Part shown: positions 1 through 8,734 of the stretch, piece after piece | How the letters are laid out: each line of letters starts with the position of its first letter | How positions within the stretch are numbered: the stretch's first letter is position 1 | Assembly: GCA_030425705.1 (NCBI GenBank) | Contig: JAUHZU010000007.1 | Location: 115,704 to 179,703, forward strand | Direction: 5' to 3' | DNA length: 64,000 bases | DNA from: Phycisphaerae bacterium | Lineage (GTDB): Bacteria > Planctomycetota > Phycisphaerae > Phycisphaerales > Phycisphaeraceae | Notes under the pieces: generated by a model | The model's database searches: none | What the model was told of the DNA's origin: nothing | Seen by the model: the letters and a program-made list of their open reading frames with translations, nothing else | Made by a program: the position numbers and the translations under genes

Positions 1-255
1 CCAGGCCATAGCCCCGGCGGCATCTCGCTGGTGAATATCGAGCAGGGCGTCGCGTTCGTCGGTGACACGCTCTTTGCGGGGTCGATCGGACGCTACGATT
101 TCCCGACGTCCGACGGCCCGACGCTCATGCGTTCGATCCGCGAACAGCTTATGGCCCTGCCCGATGCCATGCATGTCCTGCCCGGTCACGGCCCGGCGAC
201 GACCATCGGCGAAGAACGCAAGACCAACCCCTACCTGCTCCAGCCGCCGATGTAG
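1..255 (+). CDS. MBL-fold metallo-hydrolase, C-terminal part (5' end outside window)
   Basis: The reading frame is open from base 1, so the gene starts before the window; 84 residues are visible. It has three metal-site landmarks of glyoxalase II/YcbL-type metallo-beta-lactamase-fold hydrolases: PGHSPG near the start, GDTLFAGSIGR in the middle (the Asp normally bridges two metals) and PGHGPAT near the end. The family hydrolyses thioesters such as S-lactoylglutathione in the cytoplasm, but the true substrate cannot be read from the tail. It converges on the secreted phosphodiesterase-type gene, with only a few bases between the two stop codons. Confidence 0.85.
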   Translation, partial: PGHSPGGISLVNIEQGVAFVGDTLFAGSIGRYDFPTSDGPTLMRSIREQLMALPDAMHVLPGHGPATTIGEERKTNPYLLQPPM

Positions 256-262
256 CCCGGCG

Positions 263-1216
263 TCAGTCCCCGATGTCGTAGACCGCGCCGGTGGGGTAGT
301 GGTCGCTGCCGCCGACCAGGCCCGGGTCGTTGATGATGAACGCGCTGCCCTCGACCAAGCGCGCAGCCAGGGCGGGCGAGGCGTAGACGTAATCGAACGT
401 CGCGGGCGGGTAGCGGTCGTCCCCGGGGATCGTGACCCGTTCTTCGTGGGACAGGCCTTCGTGGGCGTCGATGAGGAGGTGGCTGCCGTCCGGCTCGGCG
501 GCACGGAGGAAAGCTGTTGCAGGCCAGTCGCGCTGCTGGCGGGGGTCGACCCAGTAGTTCGAGTTGAAGTCGCCCATCGCGAGGACGTAGGCCTCCGGGT
601 CCTCGGCGAGCAGGCCGCGGATCAGCGACTTGACCATCATCGCCTCCGCCGTCCGCCAGAGCTTGGAGTTCTCGTCGCCGGGCCGGCTGCTGTTGCTCTT
701 GAGGTGGAGGTTGAAGACGTGGACGGTTTCACCGTGGACCTCGAGGGTGATCTGCATCGCGTCCCGCGCGAAGCGCCAGGCCTGCCCCGGGGCGTCGGGG
801 TGGGTCAGGTCGCGGAACCGGTGGCTGGTCAGCCGGGTGATCGGGAACCGGGAGATCACCCCCAGGTTGATGCCCCGCCCCGAGTTCGTGCGCTGCGCCG
901 CGATGTAGGTGTACCCCTCGTCGGCGAGGAAGGTCTGAACCATCGCCTGCAGCAGGTACTCGTTCTCCAGTTCCTGGAACACCACGATGTCGGCGTCGGC
1001 CGACCGGATCGCGGCGGCGATGCGCTCGATCTCGTCGCGCCGCTTGATGTCCGTGCCCTCGTCGTCGGTGTAGGGATCGTCGAAGACATCAAACATGTTC
1101 TCGACGTTGTAGGTCATCACCGTGACGGGCTCGCCAAGCGCGGGCCGGGGACAGAGGATGGCCGTCACGACGAGGAGCAGGGGCAGGATGAGACAGGGGA
1201 ACAGGCGTGTGTGCAT
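263..1216 (-). CDS. Secreted endonuclease/exonuclease/phosphatase family protein
   Basis: A 317-residue protein of the EEP (DNase I-like) fold. The chosen ATG gives an N-terminal signal peptide ending near a PALG-E junction, so it is probably exported. In order: TYNVENMFD, the catalytic-type Glu in FQELEN, NLHLKS, GDFN at about residue 208 and GGSDHYP close to the C terminus. These are the Mg2+-site and catalytic His/Asp motifs of the family, which cleaves phosphodiester or phosphomonoester bonds. The frame stays open far upstream but that extension overlaps asnB. Substrate (nucleic acid, lipid or other) is unknown. It lies 71 nt downstream of asnB. Confidence 0.85.
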   Translation of the reverse strand: MHTRLFPCLILPLLLVVTAILCPRPALGEPVTVMTYNVENMFDVFDDPYTDDEGTDIKRRDEIERIAAAIRSADADIVVFQELENEYLLQAMVQTFLADEGYTYIAAQRTNSGRGINLGVISRFPITRLTSHRFRDLTHPDAPGQAWRFARDAMQITLEVHGETVHVFNLHLKSNSSRPGDENSKLWRTAEAMMVKSLIRGLLAEDPEAYVLAMGDFNSNYWVDPRQQRDWPATAFLRAAEPDGSHLLIDAHEGLSHEERVTIPGDDRYPPATFDYVYASPALAARLVEGSAFIINDPGLVGGSDHYPTGAVYDIGD

Positions 1217-1287
1217 GACGCACTCCAGGAGGGACAGATCGGCTGCGCATGGTATCCCGCCGGGCCGGTCCGCGTGTGAGCGTGGCG

Positions 1288-3156
1288 TTACCGCCCCAGC
1301 GAAAGCAGCCAGCGGTGCCAGATCGACAGCTGCAGCAGCGCAAACAGGCGGTGCGTATGGTCCGCCTCGCCGGCGATGTGCTCGGCACACATCCGCTCGG
1401 GCAGCTCGGGCCTGAAACCCAGCCGGTCCATGTACCCCGGGTCCAGCACACGCTCGCGCATCGGCTCGGCCAGGGTCGTGCGGAACCACCGGCCGATCGG
1501 GACCGCGAACCCGCTCTTGCGACGCTTGGCGACCTGCGGCGGCAGGTACTTCTTCGCCAGCTCGCGCAACAGCCCCTTGGGCCGTCCACCCATCCGGAGC
1601 TGGTCTGTTGTCAGCCGGTCCGACAGCGCGAGCATGCCCGGTGACAGCATCGGGCAACGCACCTCCAGCGCCACCGCCATCGACGCGCGGTCCACCTTGC
1701 GCAGGATGTCGTAGGGCAGGTAGTGCTCGCGGTCCCAGGTCATCGCGTCGCGCACCGGGTCGCCGGTATCGGGCCAGTCGGGGACGCCCCGGCTATAGGG
1801 ATCTAAATGACGCAGTGCAGGGACTAACGCGGTCGCCTGCGCATCATCGAATTGCTGGACCATCGACAGGTACTGCCTCGCCGGATCACCTTGGCGCGCG
1901 GCACGGACGAGCCGACCGAGCCGGGCGAGCTTCGACCGCTGCTCGGTATGTGTCGTGACAGGCAGCATGCGGAGCAGCCCACCGAAACGGGTGGTAAGGG
2001 CGAGTGCCTGGTACCGGTCGTACCCGCCGAACAACTCGTCACCCCCGTCGCCGGAGAGCGCGACCGTGACGTGCTCTCGCGCGGCCCGGCAGAGCCAGTA
2101 GGTCGGCAGCAGCGAACTGTCGTAAGTCGGCTCGCCGGTCAGCCGCATCAGCGTATCGAGATCGTCGAAGAGGTCGCCGGGAGTAATCTGCAGGGTGGTG
2201 TGATCCGTACCTAGCACCTTGGCGGTTGCCGCCGCCTCGGCCGACTCGTCGTAGAGCGACGCATCCATCGCGACACTAAAGGTTCGTAGCGGCGGAGCGT
2301 CGATCTTGCGAATGCTCTGTTGCGCAAAAGCTGCGATCAATGATGAATCGATCCCCGCCGAGAGAAAGCAGCCCAGCGAGACGTCGGCTGCCAGCCGTGC
2401 CCCAACGGCCTGTGAGAGCGTCGCTTCCACCTGCTCGAACGGGCTGGAGTTGGGTCTCGCTGTGGCCGTTTCCCGAAACGGGCCTAATCGTGATAGGGTG
2501 TGCGAATCGGGGAGGCGTGCCGGCGTCGTCCAGCACGATCGGGCGACCTCGGCGATGTCGCCGGACATCGCCGGCCCGGTGTTGTAGCCCAGCCGCAGGT
2601 AATCCAGCACGGCATCGGGCGTGCACGCCACGGCACCAGTATTCGCAGCCCCCTTGATCAACGCGGCGGGTGAGCTGGCGAACGCGACTTCATCTCCATC
2701 GTCGCGCGACACAAACAACGGCTTCTGCCCCGCACGGTCCCTGCTGAGTAAGAGATCCTGTTTCTCCTCGTCCCAGATCGCGAAGGCCCACATGCCGTCC
2801 AGGCGGTCCATCATGGCCGTGCCCCACTGGCGGTATCCGTGGAGCAGGACCTCGGTGTCGCTGTGGTCGGTGACGAAGGTGTGGCCGAGTTGTTCGAGTT
2901 GAGCGCGTAACTCGGCGTGGTTGTAGATCTCGCCGTTGAAGACGACGGTCAGCGATCCGTCGGGCAGGGACATCGGCTGCGCGCCGTCCTGCTGGTCGAT
3001 CACCGCGAGGCGCGTGTGCACCAGCGTGCACCGTCCGAGGTACGCGATGCCGTCGCCATCCGGCCCACGGTGCTTGAGCGCATCGCGCATCGCCTCGGCC
3101 CGCCTCGGGTCGATCGGCTCGTCATCAAAACGCAGGATGCCCGCGATACCGCACAT
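1288..3156 (-). CDS. asnB: Asparagine synthase (glutamine-hydrolysing)
   Basis: A 622-residue two-domain enzyme that makes asparagine from aspartate, ATP and glutamine. An ATG nine bases upstream would also be in frame. I chose the inner ATG because it yields Met-Cys-GIAG, placing the amidotransferase nucleophile Cys2 right after the removable Met. The N-terminal Ntn amidotransferase half contains FNGEIYNH. The synthetase half has the PP-loop variant SAGIDSS near residue 268 and SGDGGDELFGGYDRY around residue 370. It could instead modify a surface polymer, as some AsnB homologues do, but no polysaccharide genes are adjacent. A TATCAT element sits 7 nt before the ATG. Confidence 0.93.
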   Translation of the reverse strand: MCGIAGILRFDDEPIDPRRAEAMRDALKHRGPDGDGIAYLGRCTLVHTRLAVIDQQDGAQPMSLPDGSLTVVFNGEIYNHAELRAQLEQLGHTFVTDHSDTEVLLHGYRQWGTAMMDRLDGMWAFAIWDEEKQDLLLSRDRAGQKPLFVSRDDGDEVAFASSPAALIKGAANTGAVACTPDAVLDYLRLGYNTGPAMSGDIAEVARSCWTTPARLPDSHTLSRLGPFRETATARPNSSPFEQVEATLSQAVGARLAADVSLGCFLSAGIDSSLIAAFAQQSIRKIDAPPLRTFSVAMDASLYDESAEAAATAKVLGTDHTTLQITPGDLFDDLDTLMRLTGEPTYDSSLLPTYWLCRAAREHVTVALSGDGGDELFGGYDRYQALALTTRFGGLLRMLPVTTHTEQRSKLARLGRLVRAARQGDPARQYLSMVQQFDDAQATALVPALRHLDPYSRGVPDWPDTGDPVRDAMTWDREHYLPYDILRKVDRASMAVALEVRCPMLSPGMLALSDRLTTDQLRMGGRPKGLLRELAKKYLPPQVAKRRKSGFAVPIGRWFRTTLAEPMRERVLDPGYMDRLGFRPELPERMCAEHIAGEADHTHRLFALLQLSIWHRWLLSLGR

Positions 3157-3163
3157 GGCCCGC

Positions 3164-3169
3164 ATGATA
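3164..3169 (-). promoter_or_regulatory. Candidate -10 element (TATCAT) just upstream of asnB
   Basis: TATCAT on the minus strand lies 7 nt before the asnB ATG, so transcription from it would give an essentially leaderless mRNA. No good -35 box is visible, and nadD ends 28 nt upstream, so read-through from nadD is an alternative. Confidence 0.35.
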
Positions 3170-3184
3170 GGGCAGGGCCGATGG

Positions 3185-3826
3185 CTATTCGCCCGGCGCC
3201 CGATACAAGCCGTGCTCGGCGATGTAGCACGCCACCGACGGGGCCACCAGGTCGTCGATCGGCTGCCCGCCCGCCACGCGCTGACGGACCCGTGTGGAGC
3301 TGACCCGCATCCGCGGCACCTCGATCAGTCGCGGCGCCCACGCCGTGCGGGCCGCATCATCCGGCAGGGCAGCGAGCAGCGACGTGGCGGTGTCCGGCGG
3401 ACGGACCATTACCACCGGTTCGGCCAGCTCCACGATCCGCTCGGGATCGCGCCACTGGTCGAAGAGCCGGAGCTGGTCCCCGCCAAACAGCAGCCGCAAC
3501 CGCGCGCCTTCGCCAAGGGACTTGTGCAGCCGTTCGAGCGTGTCCACTGTGTAGCTCGGCTCGTCCGGGCCGCGGTCGATCTCGTCGGTGAGGATCAGGG
3601 TGCCGGGCTCATCGGCCAGTGCCAGCCGCAGCATCGCCAGCCGGTGATGCGGGGCGGTCTGCTCCTGGTCCAGCTTGTGCGGTGCCCGCCCGGCCGGGAG
3701 GTACGCGACAACCTGCGCCCCGACGGCCTCCGCGACCTGCCGGGGCAACGCGACGTGCGCCCGGTGGGGCGGGTCGAAGCTGCCCCCGAAGAGCAACGCG
3801 GAATCGTAGCAGGCAAGGGGGTGCAT
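3185..3826 (-). CDS. nadD: Nicotinate-nucleotide adenylyltransferase
   Basis: A 213-residue cytoplasmic enzyme of NAD synthesis that adenylates nicotinate mononucleotide. GGSFDPPHRAH at residues 14-24 is the nucleotidyltransferase signature (family form GGTFDPxHxGH; the second glycine is Ala here). SSTRVRQRV near residue 187 is the ISSTxIR-type ATP-binding motif. Length fits the family (about 190-215). It is followed after 28 nt by asnB on the same strand and diverges from the gene starting at 3934. Confidence 0.92.
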   Translation of the reverse strand: MHPLACYDSALLFGGSFDPPHRAHVALPRQVAEAVGAQVVAYLPAGRAPHKLDQEQTAPHHRLAMLRLALADEPGTLILTDEIDRGPDEPSYTVDTLERLHKSLGEGARLRLLFGGDQLRLFDQWRDPERIVELAEPVVMVRPPDTATSLLAALPDDAARTAWAPRLIEVPRMRVSSTRVRQRVAGGQPIDDLVAPSVACYIAEHGLYRAPGE

Positions 3827-3869
3827 CGTCGTGAGCCATTGGGGTAGGTCGGACCAACATGACCGACAG

Positions 3870-3882
3870 GTGATCCTATCAC
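3870..3882. promoter_or_regulatory. Short palindrome in the nadD / 3934 divergent intergenic region
   Basis: GTGAT-CCT-ATCAC is a perfect 5-bp inverted repeat with a 3-nt centre. On the minus strand it contains TAGGAT, a possible weak -10 for nadD, so a regulator could act here. It is short and could be chance. Confidence 0.25.
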
Positions 3883-3921
3883 GCTCGGCCGCCCCGGTTG
3901 GTCAGCGGGGCGGCGCGTCCG

Positions 3922-3927
3922 TATCAT
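3922..3927 (+). promoter_or_regulatory. Candidate -10 element for a leaderless transcript
   Basis: TATCAT ends 6 nt before the ATG at 3934. A TTGGTC hexamer 18 nt upstream could serve as a -35. The spacing places the start site at or beside the start codon. Confidence 0.45.
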
Positions 3928-3933
3928 GGGGCG

Positions 3934-4542
3934 ATGCCCGTAAAGATTGATGATCAGCCGGTGTCTCTGCAAGGCGGGTCGCTCCGCGCCCTCCTCGCGG
4001 CGGCGCGTGAACACCTCGCCCCCGAAGGCCGCATGGTCGTGCAGGTCCAGCTCGACGGCCAGCCCGTAGTTGAGGAAGCGCTCGATAGCGACCAGCCGAC
4101 CGACTTCTCCGCGGTCGAAGTGCAGATGTACTCGGCGAGCCCGGCCGACCTCGCCGTGGGTGCGCTGGAGCAGGCCCGCGAGCAGATCGCCGGGGCGCGC
4201 GAGCTGCAGGAACAGGCGGCCGACCTGTTGCAGCAGGACGAGCCCGCCCAGGCGCTGAACAAGGTCGGGCATTCGATCGCCGGCTGGATCCAGGCCCAGC
4301 AGGCCGTGACCCAGGTCGCCGAGTTGCTCGGCCTGGACCTCACGACGATCCGCGTGGAGGGCGAACCCGTCGCCACGCGGACCCAGGCCCTGCTGAACCG
4401 CCTGGTCGAACTCAAGGAACTGCTCGAAGCCAGCGATCATGTCGCCCTTGCCGACGCCCTCGCGTACGAATGGCCCGAGACCACCGAGCGGTGGGACGCC
4501 GCGCTGGGCGCGATCGTGCAGCATATCGAAACCGCCGGCTAG
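3934..4542 (+). CDS. Hypothetical alpha-helical protein
   Basis: A 203-residue acidic, soluble protein without signal peptide or membrane span. I do not recognise the family. The first 60 residues look like a small mixed alpha/beta region (VQVQLDGQPVVEEAL). The rest is rich in Gln, Glu, Ala and Leu with long amphipathic helices (EQAREQIAGARELQEQ and similar), suggesting a helical-bundle or coiled-coil protein. The ATG at 3934 was preferred to a TTG 36 nt earlier because of the TATCAT element immediately before it. nuoC follows after 20 nt, so the two may be co-transcribed, though no functional link is evident. Confidence 0.7.
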   Translation: MPVKIDDQPVSLQGGSLRALLAAAREHLAPEGRMVVQVQLDGQPVVEEALDSDQPTDFSAVEVQMYSASPADLAVGALEQAREQIAGARELQEQAADLLQQDEPAQALNKVGHSIAGWIQAQQAVTQVAELLGLDLTTIRVEGEPVATRTQALLNRLVELKELLEASDHVALADALAYEWPETTERWDAALGAIVQHIETAG

Positions 4543-4562
4543 CCATCCCGAGCCAGACCCCC

Positions 4563-5141
4563 ATGAACCTCGACCACCCGACCATCCCGCTGATCAAGGC
4601 CGCGTTCTCCGACCGCAAGCTCTTCGCCACCGAGTTCCGCGGCGAGACGACGGTGCTGGTCGAGCCGGCCGACGTGCACGACGTGCTCGAGTTCCTCAAG
4701 CGCAACGAGGCCTGCTGCTACGATTTTCTCAGCGATATCACGGCCGTGGACTACCTCAACTACCCCAAGCCGCGCAATGCGCCGGAGGGCCTGCCGACCG
4801 GCCGCTTCGGGGTGATCTACAACCTCCTGGGCACCGGTCACCACGGGCCCGAGAGCAAACGTCTCTTCATCAAGACACTTCTCAACCCGACGCTGCCGAC
4901 CGACGGGATCGAGGACGACCCCGCGCTGCACCTGCCGACCTGCACCGACCTCTGGGCCGGGGCCGAGTGGCTGGAGCGCGAGGTGTACGACATGTTCGGC
5001 ATCCATTTCGACGGCCATCCCGACCACCGCCGGATCCTCACCTGGGAGAATTACCCCGCCCACCCGCTGCGCAAGGACTACCCCGTCAAGGGTCGCGGCG
5101 AACGCGAGGACTACCGCGTCATCGAACGCGACTCGGCTTAG
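4563..5141 (+). CDS. nuoC: NADH-quinone oxidoreductase subunit C
   Basis: A 192-residue homologue of the 30-kDa subunit of respiratory complex I, part of the peripheral arm. The C-terminal half carries the family signature: AEWLEREVYDMFG, then HPDHRRIL, then HPLRKDYP. The N-terminal half contains FLSDITAVDYLNYP. Length is normal for NuoC. What is odd is the setting: no other nuo gene is visible on either side, and the gene converges on an Mrp antiporter operon, itself evolutionarily related to the complex I membrane arm. Either the nuo genes are scattered in this genome, or this copy serves an Mrp- or hydrogenase-like complex. Confidence 0.88.
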   Translation: MNLDHPTIPLIKAAFSDRKLFATEFRGETTVLVEPADVHDVLEFLKRNEACCYDFLSDITAVDYLNYPKPRNAPEGLPTGRFGVIYNLLGTGHHGPESKRLFIKTLLNPTLPTDGIEDDPALHLPTCTDLWAGAEWLEREVYDMFGIHFDGHPDHRRILTWENYPAHPLRKDYPVKGRGEREDYRVIERDSA

Positions 5142-5171
5142 TTTCGCTCAACCGTAAAAGTAGTGGAACAG

Positions 5172-5531
5172 CTAGCTGACGTTGCACGCGCCCTCGTCTT
5201 CGCAGTCCGCGAGTTCGTCGCTGAGCGTGCCCTTCCAGGGGCGGGCCTTGTCGCGGTGGGCGGCCTTCGCGAGCATGTGCGAGCCGACGGGTACCGCCAC
5301 GAACGCGAACGCGATAACCGCGATCGACTTGGTGATGACCGTCAGCGTGCCGACGTGCAGCATCGCCGCGAGGACCAGACCCAGCAGGCCGAGTGTCGAG
5401 CACTTGCTGGCCGCGTGCAGGCGGTGGTACACGTCCGGCAACCGCACGACACCCACCGCACCGACCAGCATAAAAAACAGGCCCAGCGCGAGGCACGCGA
5501 TCGCGGCGATGTCGAGGACGAGCTGCGTCAT
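5172..5531 (-). CDS. mrpG: Na+/H+ antiporter subunit G
   Basis: A 119-residue membrane protein with three predicted helices, last gene of the Mrp operon. GVVRLPDVYHRLHAASKCSTLG at residues 27-48 is the MrpG signature region. The hydrophilic C-terminal tail (charged, with CEDEGAC) extends into the cytoplasm. It overlaps mrpF by 4 bp. MrpG is a small accessory subunit needed for assembly of the hetero-oligomeric antiporter. Confidence 0.9.
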   Translation of the reverse strand: MTQLVLDIAAIACLALGLFFMLVGAVGVVRLPDVYHRLHAASKCSTLGLLGLVLAAMLHVGTLTVITKSIAVIAFAFVAVPVGSHMLAKAAHRDKARPWKGTLSDELADCEDEGACNVS

Positions 5532-5968
5532 TTCCCCGCCCTCCGCTCAAGCTCATCCGGCGTCGCGATCAGGCCGGGCTGGTTCTCCAGCTCCGCGGTG
5601 AGCGGGTCGTCGCTGGCCTTTTGCCGTGCGCCGATGTACTGCGCGAAGGCCACGGTGCTCGCGAACCCGAGGACCGACACCACGATGGCCGCGTCGTAGA
5701 ACAGCGCGCTGTCCAGCTTGATCGCCAGGACGATAACCAGCCCCGCAACCAGCATCGCCATGGTGTCGCCCGCGAGCACACGGTCGGCCAGGTGGGGCCC
5801 TCGGATCATCCGCCAGAGGCAGAGCAGGATCGACAGGACCAGCAGCCCGACACCGACCTGCACCGACAGCATGAGCCAGGGCTCGGCCGCGCTGGGGGCC
5901 TGTTCCACAGCCGCGGAGTTCCCGTGGTCTGCCGCGGCGATCAGGATGGGGGCGAGGTCGGGGGTCAT
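5528..5968 (-). CDS. mrpF: Na+/H+ antiporter subunit F
   Basis: A 146-residue membrane protein with three helices. RMIRGPHLADRVLAGDT and ALFYDAAIVVSVLGFAST are the conserved MrpF stretches; the Asp in the first is functionally important in characterised homologues. It is longer than the usual about 90-100 residues because of an N-terminal hydrophilic lead of about 30 residues and a C-terminal tail. Overlaps of 4 bp with mrpE and mrpG indicate translational coupling. Confidence 0.9.
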   Translation of the reverse strand: MTPDLAPILIAAADHGNSAAVEQAPSAAEPWLMLSVQVGVGLLVLSILLCLWRMIRGPHLADRVLAGDTMAMLVAGLVIVLAIKLDSALFYDAAIVVSVLGFASTVAFAQYIGARQKASDDPLTAELENQPGLIATPDELERRAGK

Positions 5969-6540
5969 GTCGTCGGGGGGTCTTCCTGCGGGGTTTCATC
6001 GGGCCGTCGGCCGAAGACCAGCCACAACAGGCGGCGCCGGAGCCCGTCCAGCTCGGCGATCGCGTCGTCGCGGCCCTCGGCATACATCGCGTGGATGTAG
6101 AGGTTCTGGCCGGACTCGTCGATATCCGCGCTCAGAGTGCCGGGCGTCAGGGTGATCGCGTTAGCAAGCGTGGTCACCTGTGCGCGGGTCAGGCCGGCCA
6201 CGGGGTAGCGGATCATCCGCGGCTTCATGTGGAAGCCCGGCGTGATGATCTCCCACGCGACGTCGAGGTTCGCCTTGATCAGGATGTAGAGGAAGTACAC
6301 GCCGAACCGCAGCACATTGACCAGCCGCAACGCATAACCGACGACCGGGACGCTCGGCCGACTCGGCGAGGCGGCGGCAGAGGTGTCGGCCGTCTGGACC
6401 GACCCGATGACGCGCGAGGCGAGCGTGATGATCAGCGCACTGATCACAAACCCCAGCACACCGTTGAGGAATGACGAGCTCTGCCAGAGCAGCAGCCAGA
6501 GCAGCGTAAACGCACAATTGAGCAGCAGGCGGATCATCAT
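5965..6540 (-). CDS. mrpE: Na+/H+ antiporter subunit E
   Basis: A 191-residue subunit with membrane helices at the N terminus (LLLNCAFTLLWLLLW) and a cytoplasmic domain. LTRAQVTTLANAITLTPGTL followed by YIHAMY is the MrpE hallmark (TPGT motif, then HxM). A linker rich in Ser/Ala/Pro lies near residue 55. It overlaps mrpD and mrpF by 4 bp each. Confidence 0.9.
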   Translation of the reverse strand: MMIRLLLNCAFTLLWLLLWQSSSFLNGVLGFVISALIITLASRVIGSVQTADTSAAASPSRPSVPVVGYALRLVNVLRFGVYFLYILIKANLDVAWEIITPGFHMKPRMIRYPVAGLTRAQVTTLANAITLTPGTLSADIDESGQNLYIHAMYAEGRDDAIAELDGLRRRLLWLVFGRRPDETPQEDPPTT

Positions 6541-8249
6541 GGCGACACCTCCGCGGGGGCATGCGTGGCGACTTCAGCAAGGACCGGTGAACCGGCCCGC
6601 TCATCCGTTCTCACATCGGTTGTGGCGGGGCTGCCTTGCACAGAATCAACTTGTATCTCGGCGTGTTCCGCAGCCAGGGACTCGGCGGTGGCGTAGGCCT
6701 CGTCGCCCAGGACCGCGGTGATGTAGGCCTTCGGGTTTTCCAGTTGTTCACCCGCCTTGAAGGCGACGGTGTAGACCGGTTCGGCGCCGAAACCCAGGAA
6801 CAGCGCGGCAAGGACGAGCATCGCGATCCCGAAGTAGGCCGGGCGATTACCCGCGATCACCGCCTTGGGCTCGGTCTGAACGGGGTAGCCATCTTTGGGC
6901 GTGGGGTTGCAGTAGCCGTAGCTCCAGATCTTGAGCATGGACAGCAGGGTCAGCGCACCGGTCACGAGGCCAACCACACCCAGGTACCAGTACCCTTCGC
7001 CGAAGCCCGAGCGGATGATGACCATCTTGCCGAAGAACCCTGACAGTGGAGGGAGCCCGACCAGCGACATCGCGGCGATGAAGAAGAGGACGCCCAGCTT
7101 CCAGTCTCGCTTGAGCAGCCCGCCGAGCTTGTCGAGGTCGTCGGTGCCGGCGTGCTTCTCCATCACGCCGCAGCAGAGGAACAGCGCGCACTTCACGACC
7201 ATGTGCTGGATCATGTAGAACGCACAGCCCGCCAGCGCGTTGCCGGACATCACGGCGATGCCGAAGACCATGTAGCCGACCTGGCTGATAACGTGGATCG
7301 AGAGGATCCGCCGGACCTCGTGCTGCGAGACCGCGCCGAGGACGGCGAGGAACATCGTGAACGCCGCGGCGACGACGAGGATGACCTGGATCGTCAGCGA
7401 TATTCCGCCCGCGCCGTCGGACGCGAAGATGAGCGGGAACAGCCGGGCGACCGTGTAGACGCCGACCTTGGTCAGCAGCCCGCCGAAGAGACCGGCCACG
7501 GCGATGGGGATCGTGTAGTACGTGTCCGGCAGCCAGAACCACAGCGGGAAGAACGCGCCCTTGAGCCCGAACACCAGCAGGAACATCACCGCCAGCGCGG
7601 TGAACCCCGTCGGAAGCGAGCGGGCCGGGTCGGCCTCGATCTCGGCGACAATGCGTGCGAGGTCGGCGATATTGAGCGTGCCGAACATGCCGTAGACCAT
7701 GCCCGCCGCCATAAGGAAAATGGTCGACGCGAGGACATTGAGCAGGACGTACTTGTACGCCTGCCTCATCTGTTTCATACCCGTGCCGATGACCAGCAGC
7801 GAGTAGCTGGACATGAGCATGACCTCGAAGGCGACGAAAAGGTTGAACAGGTCGCCGGTGAGGAAGCTCATGTTCACGCCGAACAGCAGCATCTGCATCA
7901 GCGGGTGGTAGTACCGCCGTTCCACGGCCGGGTCGAGGGTCGAGAAGCTGTGGATATAGCTGCCCAGGGCGACCGTCGCGGCCGCGGCGATCAGCAGGCC
8001 CGACAGCGAGTCGAAGACCATCGTGATGCCGAAGGGCGCCTTCCACCCGCCCATCTGCGAGACTAGGACCGAGTCCGCCCCGGTCAGCGGCGCGGTGTAG
8101 AGCAGGAAGTACATCGACAACGCGAGCACCGCGACGAAGCTCGCGATGCTGACGCAGCGCGACGCCGCCCGCTGGTTGATGAGGAAGACGTTCAGCACGC
8201 CCGCCGCCAGCGGGATAACACACAGCAGGATGATCAGGTCGGTGTTCAT
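6537..8249 (-). CDS. mrpD: Na+/H+ antiporter subunit D
   Basis: A 570-residue polytopic protein of the NuoM/NuoN proton-translocating superfamily. Around 14 hydrophobic segments are visible. Conserved elements include FVAFEVMLMSSYSLL (the Glu in the fifth helix is essential in relatives), LKGAFFPLWFWLPD and HVISQVGYMVFG. The C-terminal about 80 residues are hydrophilic and acidic, extending beyond the usual about 500-residue length. MrpD and MrpA are the two antiporter-like subunits that move cations and protons. Confidence 0.93.
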   Translation of the reverse strand: MNTDLIILLCVIPLAAGVLNVFLINQRAASRCVSIASFVAVLALSMYFLLYTAPLTGADSVLVSQMGGWKAPFGITMVFDSLSGLLIAAAATVALGSYIHSFSTLDPAVERRYYHPLMQMLLFGVNMSFLTGDLFNLFVAFEVMLMSSYSLLVIGTGMKQMRQAYKYVLLNVLASTIFLMAAGMVYGMFGTLNIADLARIVAEIEADPARSLPTGFTALAVMFLLVFGLKGAFFPLWFWLPDTYYTIPIAVAGLFGGLLTKVGVYTVARLFPLIFASDGAGGISLTIQVILVVAAAFTMFLAVLGAVSQHEVRRILSIHVISQVGYMVFGIAVMSGNALAGCAFYMIQHMVVKCALFLCCGVMEKHAGTDDLDKLGGLLKRDWKLGVLFFIAAMSLVGLPPLSGFFGKMVIIRSGFGEGYWYLGVVGLVTGALTLLSMLKIWSYGYCNPTPKDGYPVQTEPKAVIAGNRPAYFGIAMLVLAALFLGFGAEPVYTVAFKAGEQLENPKAYITAVLGDEAYATAESLAAEHAEIQVDSVQGSPATTDVRTDERAGSPVLAEVATHAPAEVSP

Positions 8250-8734
8250 GCCTGCGCGGGGCCTCCATCCGGCTCGGGGGCTGGTTCCTGCGCCAGCTCG
8301 GCGATCGCGAGGGTGTGCGTCCGCCGACTGGTGACAACCAGCAGGGTCAGCAGGAACGCCATCACGCCGAAACTGATCACGATGGCGGTCAGGATCAGCG
8401 CCTGCGGCAGCGGGTCGACGATCGTCGCGAGCGGGTCGGTCATCGGCTCGTGGTGTTCCAGCACCGGCGGCTGCTTGATGTTGACGCCTGTCATGAGCGG
8501 GTGCCGTTGCTCATCCAGGTGCTCAGAGATCGGCTCAAGCGTCGCTGGTGCACGGGATGCTTCCGCTCCGTGCGTGTGCAGGATCGGCGAGCCACTCATC
8601 GCGATGATCGAGAGGTTGGCCGCGTGCCCAAGCAGGAACACGCCCATGGCGATGCCCTTCAGCTCACGGCCGAGCATCAGATAGATGCTGACACCGAACG
8701 TCACCGCCACACAGATCGCGAGGACCATCGTCAT
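8246..8734 (-). CDS. mrpC: Na+/H+ antiporter subunit C, with an extra hydrophilic loop
   Basis: A 162-residue NuoK-like subunit with three membrane helices. GHAANLSIIAMSG and DPLPQALILTAIVISFG are the conserved ends of helices 2 and 3. Typical MrpC is about 110-125 residues. The extra length is a roughly 45-residue, His- and Glu-containing insertion (residues about 52-96) between helices 2 and 3. It overlaps mrpB and mrpD by 4 bp. Confidence 0.9.
   Translation of the reverse strand: MTMVLAICVAVTFGVSIYLMLGRELKGIAMGVFLLGHAANLSIIAMSGSPILHTHGAEASRAPATLEPISEHLDEQRHPLMTGVNIKQPPVLEHHEPMTDPLATIVDPLPQALILTAIVISFGVMAFLLTLLVVTSRRTHTLAIAELAQEPAPEPDGGPAQA

Noticed and set aside
62..1279. Plus-strand open frame of 405 codons over the phosphodiesterase-type gene
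   Set aside because: It is antisense to a gene with clear EEP motifs and signal peptide. The translation is Arg/Val/Asp-rich, as expected from the complement of GC-rich coding sequence.
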